A DNA stretch of 64,000 nucleotides from CAVVDT01 sp963747005 (GTDB taxonomy: Bacteria > Pseudomonadota > Alphaproteobacteria > Rhizobiales > Aestuariivirgaceae). Below the pieces are notes generated by a model. That model saw nothing but the letters and a program-made list of their open reading frames with translations. It was not told where the DNA came from and did no database searches. Shown piece after piece: positions 1-8,972 of the stretch. Location: positions 109,732 to 173,731 of the forward strand of contig CAVVDT010000005.1 in NCBI GenBank assembly GCA_963747005.1, given 5' to 3'. The position numbers were made by a program, and so were the translations under genes. Each line of letters begins with the position of its first letter. The first letter of the stretch is position 1.

Positions 1-386
1 CCCTGTGCAAGAAGTACCTGACGATCCTCGATGGCCTGAAGGACGAATTCGACGCCGCCGGGATCGAACTCGCGGCGGTATCGGGCGATCCGGAAGAAAA
101 GGCCAAGGCCGATGTCAGCGAACATGGCTGGCGGTTTCCTGTCGGCTACGGGCTGAGTGTGCCGCAGATGCGCCAGCTCGGGCTTTACATTTCCGATCCG
201 CGATCTCCGCAGGAAACCGACCGGCCGTTTCCTGAACCCGGCCTGTTCGTCATCAATGACGGCGGCATGCTGCAGATCGTCGACATCTCGAACGCACCGT
301 TCTCGCGACCCGACCTCAGGGGCGTGCTGGACGGCATCAAACTGATCCGCGAGCGCAACTATCCCATTCGCGGCATGGCGGGCTGA
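1..386 (+). CDS. AhpC/TSA-family peroxiredoxin, C-terminal part
   Basis: The reading frame is open from base 3 to a TGA at 384-386, giving 127 residues; the start lies outside the window. The stretch has the AhpC/TSA thioredoxin-fold pattern: an LCKKYL segment that usually follows the redox cysteine, an AVSGDPEEKA strand-turn, and the EPGLFVIN...GGMLQIVDISNAP block near the C-terminus. The peroxidatic cysteine is probably just upstream, and the visible Cys at residue 2 would be the second Cys of a CxxC-type site. Such enzymes reduce peroxides in the cytoplasm. The substrate cannot be told from this part. Confidence 0.8.
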   Translation, partial: LCKKYLTILDGLKDEFDAAGIELAAVSGDPEEKAKADVSEHGWRFPVGYGLSVPQMRQLGLYISDPRSPQETDRPFPEPGLFVINDGGMLQIVDISNAPFSRPDLRGVLDGIKLIRERNYPIRGMAG

Positions 387-443
387 CGGCCACCGGCAAT
401 TGGGCTAGTCTTGCCACCGAACCGGCCTGGCAAGGACACCCCC

Positions 444-1157
444 ATGCGCCTTCTCGTCTTCCAGCACATCGATTGCGAACATCCCGGCATGCTGCGCAAG
501 TTCCTGGCTGAGGACGATGTTCACTGGGACGCGGTGGAACTGGATGCGGGCGAACCCATCCCGCCGCTTGATGGCTACGATGCCCTGTGGGTGATGGGCG
601 GGCCGATGGATGTTTGGGATGTCGATGCGCATCCCTGGCTGGTTGAGGAAAAGCGGGCAATCCGCCGTTGGGTGGGCGAACTCGAACGGCCCTATCTCGG
701 CCTGTGTCTCGGCCACCAGCTTCTCGCCGATGCCATGGGCGGCACCTGCGGACCGCAGCGACCGCCGGAAATCGGTATCCTCGATGTGGAACTGACGGCG
801 GAAGGCCAGAGCGATCCGATCTTTGCCGGCATGGTGCGGCGGCAAAAAGCGTTGCAATGGCATTCTGTCGCCGTCGCCCAGCCGCCGGAAGACACCGTCG
901 TCCTCGCCTCATCGATAGCGTGCCGGGTGCAGGCCATGCGCGTCGGCCTCAAGGCGTGGTCGATGCAGTACCATGTGGAGGTCGAGCCCGACACGGTCGC
1001 CAACTGGGGCAAGGTGCCGGCCTACAAGACGGCACTCGAATCGACGCTTGGCCCCGACGCGCTGGGCAAGATCGACGCGGCGGCAAGTGCTGCCATGCCT
1101 AAATTCATCGCCGGGGCCGAGCGGCTCTATCGCAACTTCCGGGCCGCCATCACCTGA
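444..1157 (+). CDS. Class I glutamine amidotransferase (GATase1) protein
   Basis: A free-standing GATase1 domain of 237 residues. The nucleophile elbow GLCLGHQ places the catalytic Cys at residue 88, and QYHVEVEP supplies His177 and Glu179, so the triad is complete and glutamine hydrolysis is expected. MGGPMDVWD near residue 52 is the usual oxyanion-loop region. The ATG at 444 (MRLLVFQH) is preferred over the in-frame ATG at 411, which would add eleven residues unlike the family. Proteins of this type are annotated as GMP-synthase-like or gamma-glutamyl-hydrolase-like; the acceptor is unknown. The 3' end overlaps the convergent cyclase gene by 8 bp. Confidence 0.88.
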   Translation: MRLLVFQHIDCEHPGMLRKFLAEDDVHWDAVELDAGEPIPPLDGYDALWVMGGPMDVWDVDAHPWLVEEKRAIRRWVGELERPYLGLCLGHQLLADAMGGTCGPQRPPEIGILDVELTAEGQSDPIFAGMVRRQKALQWHSVAVAQPPEDTVVLASSIACRVQAMRVGLKAWSMQYHVEVEPDTVANWGKVPAYKTALESTLGPDALGKIDAAASAAMPKFIAGAERLYRNFRAAIT

Positions 1158-2514
1158 TCTCGTGGAGCACCACCAGGTCCACCTCCTCGCCGACCGCCTC
1201 GAGGCGCTGGCGTTCGCGGCGGGTCGGGCTGTGGGGCTCATAGCCCTGCGCCACGGCGCGGGTAAAGGTCTCGGCATCGGTCAGGGCGCGGGCGGGCAGC
1301 ACCTTGTTGTGCTTTTCCAGCTTGGCGGCGAGATTAACGGCGGACCCGATGGTGGTGTACTCGAGCCGATTGCCGCCACCGAGGGTACAGAACAGCACTT
1401 CGCCCGAGGCCACGGCCGCGTTCACCCGTTCGGGGGTGATGCGTGCAAGGGCTTCTTCGTCGCCCCAGCCTTCAGCCTCGGCCATGACGGCATCGAGCGT
1501 GCGCAGGGCATCGGCAGCACCGGTGGGCGAATCGTTTACCGCGCCGAAGGTCGCCATGATGCCGTCGCCCAGGAACTTGTCGATGCTGCCGCCGTTCTGC
1601 CTGATCAGCGGCACGATGCGGTGCTCATAGGCCGCCAGCATGGCCACCACCTCACCGGCATCGAGGGTGGCAGCCATGGGAGTGAAGCCGCGAATATCGA
1701 TGAACAGCACCGCCGCCTGGCGCCTGATACCCTCGCCCGCCATGGCCGTGGTCTCGCTCGAGCGGATGCGGTCGGCGACCTCGGCGTCGAAAAAGCGCGA
1801 CAGATCGCGTGCCGCCGCCTGCTCGGAGACGGAAACCACCAACAGGTCGTTGGCGCGCCGCAACGCCAGCGCCAGGATCACCGTCACCATGAGGATGGAG
1901 ATGATCTTGTCGACCTCGGCACCCACCAGTATCGAATTCGATGTCATGTAGAGCACGTAGTTGTGGGTGATCGTCATGTTGGCGGGATCGGCCAGGATGG
2001 CGTAGCCGGTGAGCGCCAGCCATCCTGCGGCGGCCGTCAGGCCGGCGGCGATGACGAATCGGGGCTGGAAGCGCAGGGTCCTCAGCGCCACGAAAATGAA
2101 GATGTAGAGCAGCGTCGGCGCCTTCAGGTAGAAGGAGGGCGGCTGGCGGTACTGGACGTGAAAACTCCAGATCAAAACCGTCAGCACGGCGATGTCGAGC
2201 ACGATGTTGAGATAGACCGCCCAGTTCGGCAGGCCCCGGCGCAGGGCCCAGAAGAGGCCGACGACATTGAGCACCATGTAGCCGCCGAGCGCATAGGGAA
2301 CCGGCGAGAAGGCGGTCCCCAGATCGGTGCGCGGCGCCACCAGATAGAGCGTCGTCCACAGCCCGACGACGGCAAGCTGGATCAGCTTGACCAGCACCTC
2401 GCCGGAATTTTCCTGGCGCTCGATGGCTGCAAGTACACGCGGCGGCAGTGCAACCGGCGCCCGCCGCCGAAAAGTCTCTCTCAGGATATCCGGCAGTGCG
2501 GGCAGCCGGGCCAC
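1150..2514 (-). CDS. Membrane-bound class III adenylate/guanylate cyclase
   Basis: 454 residues. About five to six hydrophobic segments lie between residues 43 and 220, followed by a class III cyclase homology domain from about 266 to 440. The first metal-binding Asp is in FIDIRGF (Asp273) and the second in DKFLGDGIM; NRLEYTTIGSAVNLAAKLE is the usual purine-binding and Asn/Arg region. The product is expected to be cAMP from ATP on the cytoplasmic face. The start is a GTG at 2514, one base beyond the TGA of the upstream hydrolase gene, so the two are almost certainly co-translated. No recognised sensor domain is present besides the membrane part. Confidence 0.9.
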   Translation of the reverse strand: MARLPALPDILRETFRRRAPVALPPRVLAAIERQENSGEVLVKLIQLAVVGLWTTLYLVAPRTDLGTAFSPVPYALGGYMVLNVVGLFWALRRGLPNWAVYLNIVLDIAVLTVLIWSFHVQYRQPPSFYLKAPTLLYIFIFVALRTLRFQPRFVIAAGLTAAAGWLALTGYAILADPANMTITHNYVLYMTSNSILVGAEVDKIISILMVTVILALALRRANDLLVVSVSEQAAARDLSRFFDAEVADRIRSSETTAMAGEGIRRQAAVLFIDIRGFTPMAATLDAGEVVAMLAAYEHRIVPLIRQNGGSIDKFLGDGIMATFGAVNDSPTGAADALRTLDAVMAEAEGWGDEEALARITPERVNAAVASGEVLFCTLGGGNRLEYTTIGSAVNLAAKLEKHNKVLPARALTDAETFTRAVAQGYEPHSPTRRERQRLEAVGEEVDLVVLHEIR

Positions 2515-2515
2515 G

Positions 2516-3364
2516 TCATTGACCCTTCTTCTGGCGCGGCACCATGCTGAGGCCTTCGCGCGCCAGGCGGCTGTCGGGCCTGAGGCGCTTGAGCTTCAGT
2601 TCGTGCTCGGCCAGGTCGGCATCGGTCGCATCGGGATTGTGGTGGAACCCCACATAGTCCACGACCCCGGCGGCATCGGCGAGGCGGGCGCCTTGTTGCC
2701 AGGTCGAATGGCCGTAGCCGAGATAGGGGGTGAAGTCCTCGTCGGTGTACATGGCATCGTAGATGAAGATGTCGGTGGCATGCGCGAATGATACCAGCGC
2801 CTCGTCGAGGCGGCCGGGCTGATGCTCGACATCGGTCATATAGACCGCCGAATGTCCGGCGTAGCTTACCCGGTAGGCCACTGAGCCGCCGGGATGGTTG
2901 AGCCTGATGGTGTCGATGGTGATGCCGTCACCGAGGTCGAGCCGGTCGCCCGGCACCAGGTCGTGATAATGCATCGCGGCCGAAAAACACGCCGGCCCCA
3001 CCGGGAAATAGGGCTCGCGCATGTAGTTGTGGATCATGTCGGCCGTCGACCGGTGCCCGTCCAGATGGCCGGACCATACATGGACCTCGTTGCCGGAATT
3101 GTGCAGCGGGCCAAAGAAGGGCAAGCCCTCGATGTGATCGTAGTGGCAATGGCTGAACAGGATGTCGATGCGCTGCGCCGCCTCGCCGGCCATGGCCCGG
3201 CCGAGATAGGCCATGCCCGATCCGGCATCGAATACCAATCGGCGATCGCCGCAGCGCATTTCGACGCAGGACGTATTACCCCCGAAGACCGTTGTCGACG
3301 GAGATGACGACGGCAGACTGCCCCGCACCCCCCAGAACCGCACGAGCAGCGGATTTTTGAGCAT
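2516..3364 (-). CDS. Metallo-beta-lactamase-fold hydrolase, possible cyclic-nucleotide phosphodiesterase
   Basis: 282 residues with the metal motif HCHYDH (His72, His74, Asp76, His77) after ILFS, and a further ligand region at VYMTDVEHQPG. RFWGVRGSLP at the N-terminus is typical of the RNase Z/class II phosphodiesterase-like branch of the fold. It is the first gene of a two-gene unit with the cyclase at 1150-2514 (one-base gap). Substrate is not proven by sequence. The pairing with a cyclase makes cAMP hydrolysis an attractive inference, but other phosphodiester or thioester substrates fit equally well. Confidence 0.85.
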   Translation of the reverse strand: MLKNPLLVRFWGVRGSLPSSSPSTTVFGGNTSCVEMRCGDRRLVFDAGSGMAYLGRAMAGEAAQRIDILFSHCHYDHIEGLPFFGPLHNSGNEVHVWSGHLDGHRSTADMIHNYMREPYFPVGPACFSAAMHYHDLVPGDRLDLGDGITIDTIRLNHPGGSVAYRVSYAGHSAVYMTDVEHQPGRLDEALVSFAHATDIFIYDAMYTDEDFTPYLGYGHSTWQQGARLADAAGVVDYVGFHHNPDATDADLAEHELKLKRLRPDSRLAREGLSMVPRQKKGQ

Positions 3365-3417
3365 TCAAGCCACCCCGTCCAATGCCACCTCTCGCCGGTA
3401 GTGCTTGACCCCACCCT

Positions 3418-3447
3418 ACAATATGGAGGTTCGTGGCAATGGTGCAA
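3418..3447 (-). promoter_or_regulatory. Tentative promoter for the hydrolase-cyclase pair
   Basis: On the minus strand a TTGCAC hexamer (3442-3447) lies 18 bp from TATTGT (3418-3423), about 54 bp before the hydrolase start. Matches to the consensus are moderate, so this is a guess from position and spacing only. Confidence 0.25.
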
Positions 3448-3486
3448 CTGTGAAATAGTTGATATGGCGCAGCTTCCGCCACGAGG

Positions 3487-4044
3487 ATGGCTGTGCTACC
3501 TCAACCCGCCCCAACAACAAACCAAGGCCAAATCAACCCGGCGATGATCACCCGACTGGAAAAACTGCTGTACCGGCTGCAATCGCAGCACGCCTGCCTG
3601 AACTGGGTTTTCGGCGAAATCGAGGCGATGCCCGGCATCGTGTTCGAGCTTGGCTTGGGGCTGGGGCGCACCTTCAGCCACTTGCGGGCGCATTTGCCGA
3701 AGCGCGAAATCTACGTGTTCGAACGCCAGGTCCACAGCTATCCCGACTGCACGCCGGAAGATCATCAACTGGTCATTGGCGATCTCGCCGAAACGCTGCC
3801 GGCAGCGGCGGCGCGCCATGCCGGCAAGGTCGTCCTGGTGAATTCCGACGTCGGCTCTTTCGACAAGGAGCAGAACAAGGTCATGGCGGCCATCGTTTCG
3901 GCGGGCATCGCGCCGGCGCTGGCGCCGGGCGGCTTCGTCCTCTCGGACCTGCCGCTGTCGGTTGCGGGCTGCAAGGCGCTGGCGCTGCCGCCGGGTGCCC
4001 ATGAGGACCGCTTTTATCTCTATCGCAAGGAAATCGAACCATGA
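3487..4044 (+). CDS. SAM-dependent methyltransferase-like protein
   Basis: 185 residues with a glycine-rich FELGLGLGRTFSHL loop (about 53-66), matching motif I of class I SAM-dependent methyltransferases, an acidic strand end (IYVFER) and a later GGFVLSDLPL strand. No target-recognition domain is visible, so the substrate is unknown. Its TGA overlaps the ATG of the UDP-glucose dehydrogenase gene (ATGA at 4041-4044), which suggests a shared message and perhaps a role in polysaccharide or nucleotide-sugar modification. An internal ATG at 3544 is an alternative start. Confidence 0.75.
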   Translation: MAVLPQPAPTTNQGQINPAMITRLEKLLYRLQSQHACLNWVFGEIEAMPGIVFELGLGLGRTFSHLRAHLPKREIYVFERQVHSYPDCTPEDHQLVIGDLAETLPAAAARHAGKVVLVNSDVGSFDKEQNKVMAAIVSAGIAPALAPGGFVLSDLPLSVAGCKALALPPGAHEDRFYLYRKEIEP

Positions 4045-5375
4045 GGCTGGTCATTGTCGGCGCCGGATATGTTGGCCTGGTGACGGGCGCCTGCCTGTCG
4101 GATTTCGGCTTCGATACCGTATGCATCGACAGCGATGCCGGACGCGTCGCCATGCTGGAAGAAGGCAGGATCCCCATACACGAGCCGGGGCTGGAGCAAC
4201 TCGTCGCCAACAACGTGGCCGCCGGCCGGCTGACCTTTTCGACTTCTTACGATTGCGTCGCCGATGCCGATGTGGTGTTCATCGCGGTCGGCACGCCGTC
4301 GCGTCGCGGCGACGACGAGGCCGACATGGCCTTCGTCCATCAAGCCGCCCGCGACATCGCGCGAGCGCTGAGCGACTATACTGTCGTGGTCACCAAGTCG
4401 ACGGTGCCGGTGGGTACGGCGCGGCAGATCGAGGACATCATCAAATCGGAAAATCCCAACGCCGACTTCGACATGGCGGCCAATCCGGAGTTTCTGCGCG
4501 AGGGTTCGGCGGTCGGCGATTTCATCAATCCCGACCGCATCGTCATAGGCGCCGAGGAGGATCGGGCCCGCGAACGCCTGCGTCAGCTTTACCTGCCGCT
4601 GGTCATGCGGCGGGTGCCGATCGTATTCACCGGGCTGGAATCGGCCGAGCTCATCAAGTACGCTGCCAACGCCTATCTCGCCATCCGCATTGCCTTCGTC
4701 AACGAACTGGCCGACCTGTGCGGCGAACTGGGGGCCGACATCCAGGCGGTGACCCGCGGCATGGGTCTCGATTCGCGCATCGGCCTCAACTATCTGCAGC
4801 CGGGTCCGGGCTTTGGCGGCTCGTGCCTGCCCAAGGACATCCGCGCCCTGGTGGCGACGGGCCGCGCGGCAAAACGCCAGCTCACGGTTGTCGAGGCCGC
4901 CAAATCGGCCAACGACCGGCGGGTGGAGGGCCTCGCCGGACGGGTGGCGGAAGCCGTCGGCGGCGATCTTGCGGGCAAGCGCATTGCCGTGTTCGGGCTC
5001 GCCTTCAAGGCCGACACCGACGACATGCGGCGCGCCGCCAGCCTCACCCTGGTGCCGGCGCTGACCGCGGCGGGCGCCAGCGTGGCGGCCTGCGATCCCG
5101 TCGCCATGGAGGCGGCCAGGCGGCACTTTTCAGGCATCGAATGGGCCGAGGACGCCTACGAGGCAGCAACCGGTGCCGATGCCGTGGTGGTGCTCACCGA
5201 ATGGAACCTGTTCCGCGGCCTCGACCTCGAGCGCCTGGCGCAGGTCATGAAGACGCCGCTGGTGGTCGATTTCCGCAACATCTATCTGACCGGCGAAATG
5301 GCCCGCGCCGGCTTTACCTACATCAGTCTCGGCCGCGAACCGGTCAAGGCGGACTATTCACTGGCCGAGGCCTGA
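4041..5375 (+). CDS. ugd: UDP-glucose 6-dehydrogenase
   Basis: 444 residues, the normal length for the family. It oxidises UDP-glucose to UDP-glucuronate with two NAD+. The N-terminal Rossmann motif is GAGYVG (residues 7-12); the catalytic cysteine is Cys262 in GFGGSCLPKD; NPEFLREGSA and GLAFKADTDDMR are family signature blocks. The gene is coupled by a 4-bp overlap to the methyltransferase gene upstream and overlaps the convergent cytochrome gene by 18 bp. A GDP-mannose dehydrogenase cannot be fully excluded, but the sequence looks like Ugd/TuaD. UDP-glucuronate would feed acidic exopolysaccharide. Confidence 0.92.
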   Translation: MRLVIVGAGYVGLVTGACLSDFGFDTVCIDSDAGRVAMLEEGRIPIHEPGLEQLVANNVAAGRLTFSTSYDCVADADVVFIAVGTPSRRGDDEADMAFVHQAARDIARALSDYTVVVTKSTVPVGTARQIEDIIKSENPNADFDMAANPEFLREGSAVGDFINPDRIVIGAEEDRARERLRQLYLPLVMRRVPIVFTGLESAELIKYAANAYLAIRIAFVNELADLCGELGADIQAVTRGMGLDSRIGLNYLQPGPGFGGSCLPKDIRALVATGRAAKRQLTVVEAAKSANDRRVEGLAGRVAEAVGGDLAGKRIAVFGLAFKADTDDMRRAASLTLVPALTAAGASVAACDPVAMEAARRHFSGIEWAEDAYEAATGADAVVVLTEWNLFRGLDLERLAQVMKTPLVVDFRNIYLTGEMARAGFTYISLGREPVKADYSLAEA

Positions 5376-6077
5376 AAGGTAGGCCGCCACCGCCTTGCGA
5401 TCACCTTCGTCCAGCGCCGAGGCTATGGCGCCCATGACGCTCGCAGGCCGGGTGCCGGCAGCGAAGGCATCGAGCTGCAGGACGACATAGGCGGCGCGCT
5501 GGCCGACGAGGTTGGGCACATCGGCCATGTTCCCCATCATCCCCATGCCGCCCATCATCCCGCCCATCATGCCCTGGCCGTGCATCATGCCGGTCGGGGC
5601 GCGGCCCGCCGCGCTGTGGCAGGCCGCACAGGCGGGAACACCGCGCCGGGAGGTGAAGAACACCTCTTCGCCACGCGCCGCCAACGCCTTGTCGGTGACG
5701 GTATCGGGCTTCACCGGCTGGCGCGAATAGAAGCGGGCGAGACCGGCAATCTGTGCATCCGACAGATCGGTCGCCTGCGGTGTCATGACATCCGAGGCAC
5801 GCGCACCGCTGCGGAAGGCATCGAGCTGGGCGGCGAGATAGGCGATCGTCTGCCCGGCAAGCTTGGGGAACTTGGCATCGGCTTCGCTGCCGTTGCCGTC
5901 GGCGCCGTGACAGGCGGCGCAGCGCTCCGTCACGAGCTGCTGCGGTATCATGTGAGAAATGTCGTTCGCCCGGGCGCCGGCCGGGGCCGTCCCCAGGCAG
6001 GCTGCAAGGAGCATTGCAGAAGAGGCGACGCTCACAACGGGGCGCGGCAGACAAAGCATGGCAGCCGACATGCCCAT
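5358..6077 (-). CDS. Exported diheme cytochrome c with Met-rich insert
   Basis: 239 residues: a signal peptide (to about residue 37), then two cytochrome c553/c4-like halves, each with a CAACH haem site (Cys53-His57 and Cys150-His154). The repeat structure (KLAGQTIAYLAAQLDAFRSG versus LVGQRAAYVVLQLDAFAAG) is that of cytochrome c4. Between the second haem site and the second half sits a segment, residues 164-184, with ten methionines in 21 positions plus one His; this is not part of normal c4 proteins and could bind copper. The gene lies 41 bp downstream of the ferredoxin-cyclase on the same strand. Confidence 0.9.
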   Translation of the reverse strand: MGMSAAMLCLPRPVVSVASSAMLLAACLGTAPAGARANDISHMIPQQLVTERCAACHGADGNGSEADAKFPKLAGQTIAYLAAQLDAFRSGARASDVMTPQATDLSDAQIAGLARFYSRQPVKPDTVTDKALAARGEEVFFTSRRGVPACAACHSAAGRAPTGMMHGQGMMGGMMGGMGMMGNMADVPNLVGQRAAYVVLQLDAFAAGTRPASVMGAIASALDEGDRKAVAAYLSGLGQ

Positions 6078-6118
6078 TCTCCTTCGACGTCATTGGCGGG
6101 AGAAGGTAGTTCGACAGA

Positions 6119-7810
6119 TCAGGCCGGTGCCGTCAATGGTTGTTCCCTGGCTCCAGCCTGCGGCAACTCGACATCCAGGGCACGCGCTGCGGCATAGACG
6201 ATGATCGAGGCCTGGCGGCCGCGCAGGCGGATGCGGCGCCTCGCCTTTTTCGGCACCGCAATGCCGGCAAGCTCGGCGGTGGCGGACGACAGGATCAGTT
6301 CGACGCCGAGATCCTTGCAGGCCGATTCCAGCCGGCTGGCGGTGTTCACCGTATCGCCCAGCGCGGTTACCCGCTCGCCCGCCCCGGTGCCGCTGGAGAC
6401 CCCGATGCGGCCGAGAATGGCAAGGCCGGTGTGGATGCCGATGCCGATGCGCAAATTTTCCGGGATCTCCCCGGCCAGCGACTGGTTGAGTCCCTGCAGG
6501 ACGCCGCCCATGGCACGGGCCGCGGCCACCGCCTCGCGCGCACCTTCTGAAGGCAGGCGATCCATGCCGAAGATCGCCATGATGCCATCGCCCATGAACT
6601 TGTCGATATAGCCGCCGGCATCGACGATGGCATCGCTCATGCGTGCAAGATACTGGTTGAGTAGGAACACCACATCGAAGGGAAGCTGCTTTTCCGACAG
6701 CGCTGTGAAGCCGCGGATGTCGGCGAACAGCAGCGTCACCTCCTGTTCCACGCCCCAGAAATACTTGTCGACGCGGTGCAGGTCATCAAGGCTGACGCGG
6801 TGGGCCGGCAACAGTGTCACCACTTTCATGTCGCCCGACGGCACAATCTGGCAGGCCAGCCGGACGTTGGGGCCGGCGCCCACCCGCGCCAGCACCTTTT
6901 TCTCGCGCTCGCCCGGCGGCGGCAGGCGTTCAAGACCGGAAAGGACCCGCACCCGGCAAGTCGAACAGCGTGCCCGCCCGCCGCAGATCGAGGCATGGGG
7001 AATGTCAAAGTGGCGGGAGATGTCGAGGAGCGTGAGGCCGGAAGCGGTGGTGATGGTGCGGCCGTCGCCATAGGTGATGTTGACACGCGGCCGGAGGCGG
7101 GCGAGCCCCATGCGTATGAGACGCAGGACGATAAAGCCGCCCAAGACCGCCCAATAGCCCCAGAAGGCCCAGTCGAGCCAGGTGAGGGCGAGGCGATATT
7201 GCTCCAGGGTGAAGGGCGACTGGAATTGGCTGAACAGCCGCACTTCCCGCCCTCCGACGGCAAAGCCGGCAAAGCCTGCCGAAGGTATCAGCACGGCGAG
7301 CCCCAGGAGATAAGGCCTCACCCGCTTGTACCAGGGCTTGAAGGAAAGCCACATGTGGATGCCGATGGAAGCGTGCACCCAGACCAGCACGATGAGCCCG
7401 GCCTGACGCCAGGCTTCGCCCGGCCACATGACCCACAGGGCATAGAGATAATTATCGTTGACGCCGAAGGCCTGATGAACGATGCGCGTGCCGATGATGT
7501 GGCGGAACAGGAGGATGGGAATCAACAGCCCGGCGGCGAGCTGCACCACGTCGCGCAGCGGCATCTTCAGCGAACGCCGGGTGATGAAGCGGGCAAGCCC
7601 CATGACCAGGTGGATGACGGCGGCCGTGACGAGGATGATCGTCACCGGCAGGCTGCGGGTGAACGCCACCCGCCAGTCGCGGACTGCTTCCATGGTCTCG
7701 ATGGAAACAAGGCCGAGGGCGTGGTTAAGGAGATGGGTGGCGACGAAGGAGAACATGATCAGCCCGGTCACGATCCGGAGCTGACGGGTGAGCGAGCCGC
7801 CGCCGGTCAT
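6119..7810 (-). CDS. Membrane protein with 2Fe-2S ferredoxin domain and class III adenylate cyclase domain
   Basis: 563 residues from the ATG at 7810 (a GTG at 7819 is an alternative). In order: five to six membrane helices with several His residues (about 10-235), a plant-type 2Fe-2S ferredoxin domain with Cys-x5-Cys-x2-Cys (ICGGRARCSTC) and a distant Cys in RLACQIVP, then a cyclase domain beginning VTLLFADIRGFTALSE and containing DKFMGDGIMAIFG and LGDTVNTASRLE. The build suggests cAMP production controlled by the redox state of the iron-sulfur cluster or of the membrane quinone pool. The downstream neighbour encodes a cytochrome c. Confidence 0.9.
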   Translation of the reverse strand: MTGGGSLTRQLRIVTGLIMFSFVATHLLNHALGLVSIETMEAVRDWRVAFTRSLPVTIILVTAAVIHLVMGLARFITRRSLKMPLRDVVQLAAGLLIPILLFRHIIGTRIVHQAFGVNDNYLYALWVMWPGEAWRQAGLIVLVWVHASIGIHMWLSFKPWYKRVRPYLLGLAVLIPSAGFAGFAVGGREVRLFSQFQSPFTLEQYRLALTWLDWAFWGYWAVLGGFIVLRLIRMGLARLRPRVNITYGDGRTITTASGLTLLDISRHFDIPHASICGGRARCSTCRVRVLSGLERLPPPGEREKKVLARVGAGPNVRLACQIVPSGDMKVVTLLPAHRVSLDDLHRVDKYFWGVEQEVTLLFADIRGFTALSEKQLPFDVVFLLNQYLARMSDAIVDAGGYIDKFMGDGIMAIFGMDRLPSEGAREAVAAARAMGGVLQGLNQSLAGEIPENLRIGIGIHTGLAILGRIGVSSGTGAGERVTALGDTVNTASRLESACKDLGVELILSSATAELAGIAVPKKARRRIRLRGRQASIIVYAAARALDVELPQAGAREQPLTAPA

Positions 7811-7976
7811 GCCGACCACGCCCGGCTGCCCGCGACAGCAACTGGCTTTGCGATGCGGTCCATGGTCTCAATGTGCCGCAAAGCGGGGATACGTGAAACA
7901 AACAATTTCTCGCAGCGATTGACGTTCGGGCGCTGCAATGGTCATGTATCGCGGACATGGATGACGAGGTGAAGGC

Positions 7977-8972
7977 ATGATGATCGCTCGGTATCTGGCG
8001 GTTGCGGCAACGGCATTAGCGGTGTGGGCCGCTGCGCCCCACCCGACACGGGCGCAGCCGCTATTCCCGGTGCTGAAGGACAATTTCGAGGGCAAGACCT
8101 TCGCCGCCGGCAGTGGGCTCTATTACAAGAAGAATTTCGAGCAGAGCGCCGGCACGGTGCGCTTCGTCTCGGGCGATGCGCGCCAGGGCAAGCAGGCGCT
8201 GGTGCTGTCGATTCGTCCGCTGTGTGCTGCCGATGCCAAAGGCTGCAGCGAGCGCGCCGAAGTGTGGGAGAAGAAAAAGGTGCTAGTGCCCTATGGCGAC
8301 GAGGTCTGGTATGCCTTTTCCATGAAGCTCGCCGATCCGATCCCGCTTGACGACCACCGTTACCTGATGGCGCAGTGGAAGCGCCAGATCACCCCGGCGG
8401 CGCTGAAATCCTACAGCCCGTTCTTGGCCTTGAGACTCGACAAGGGCAAGATCGTCATCACGGTGGAGACCGACGAGGTGAAGGTCGAACCGCTGGGCAC
8501 GGCCGAGCGGCCGGACCACTGCAAGCCGGGCGAGACGCTGGTGTCGGACCGTCCGCATGACAAGCAGACACGGGCGCTGGTTGCCTGGCAGGCCGACATG
8601 CCGGTGACCGACTGGCGCTATCAAAACGGCTGCACCACCGAGATCGCGGTCAAGCATTACGGCAACCCCGTACCGGCAGCCGAAAGCGGCTGGATCGACT
8701 TCGTGTTCGATGTGAAGACCGGCCCGCGCGGCAACGGACGCATCGCGATTGCCGCCAACGGCAAGCCGGTGGCGCTGGTCACCGGCCATATCGGGCATCA
8801 AGGCGTGGGATTGGGGCCCGACATGTATTTCAAGTTCGGCCCCTATCGCGCCGGCGAGAACGCGATATGGACGGTGATGTATGACCAGTTTCGCCGCGGC
8901 CCGAGCTGCAGTGACGTGACTTCGGGGCCTATCTGCAACCTGTGGTCAGACACCGTCTCCGATGCTCAATGA
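7977..8972 (+). CDS. Secreted polysaccharide-lyase-like protein
   Basis: 331 residues with a signal peptide cleaved near AQP (residues 23-25). The remainder resembles heparin-lyase-I/PL20-type jelly-roll proteins: an early DNFEG strand, SERAEVWEKK, a VWYAFSMKLAD strand, a basic MAQWKRQ block, and a C-terminal MYFKFGPYRAG segment. Such proteins cleave uronic-acid polysaccharides by beta-elimination in the periplasm or outside. Two adjacent ATGs (7977 and 7980) follow a GAGGTGAAG ribosome site. Its end overlaps the next gene by 11 bp, so it appears to head a five-gene operon whose other members look catabolic. Substrate unknown. Confidence 0.75.
   Translation: MMIARYLAVAATALAVWAAAPHPTRAQPLFPVLKDNFEGKTFAAGSGLYYKKNFEQSAGTVRFVSGDARQGKQALVLSIRPLCAADAKGCSERAEVWEKKKVLVPYGDEVWYAFSMKLADPIPLDDHRYLMAQWKRQITPAALKSYSPFLALRLDKGKIVITVETDEVKVEPLGTAERPDHCKPGETLVSDRPHDKQTRALVAWQADMPVTDWRYQNGCTTEIAVKHYGNPVPAAESGWIDFVFDVKTGPRGNGRIAIAANGKPVALVTGHIGHQGVGLGPDMYFKFGPYRAGENAIWTVMYDQFRRGPSCSDVTSGPICNLWSDTVSDAQ

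Noticed and set aside
973..2550. Plus-strand open frame of about 525 codons
   Set aside because: It is antisense to the adenylate cyclase gene, rich in His/Gly/Arg/Gln as expected of a GC-rich shadow, and has no recognisable domain.
6776..7972. Plus-strand open frame of about 398 codons
   Set aside because: Antisense to the ferredoxin-cyclase gene, without a domain or a ribosome site.
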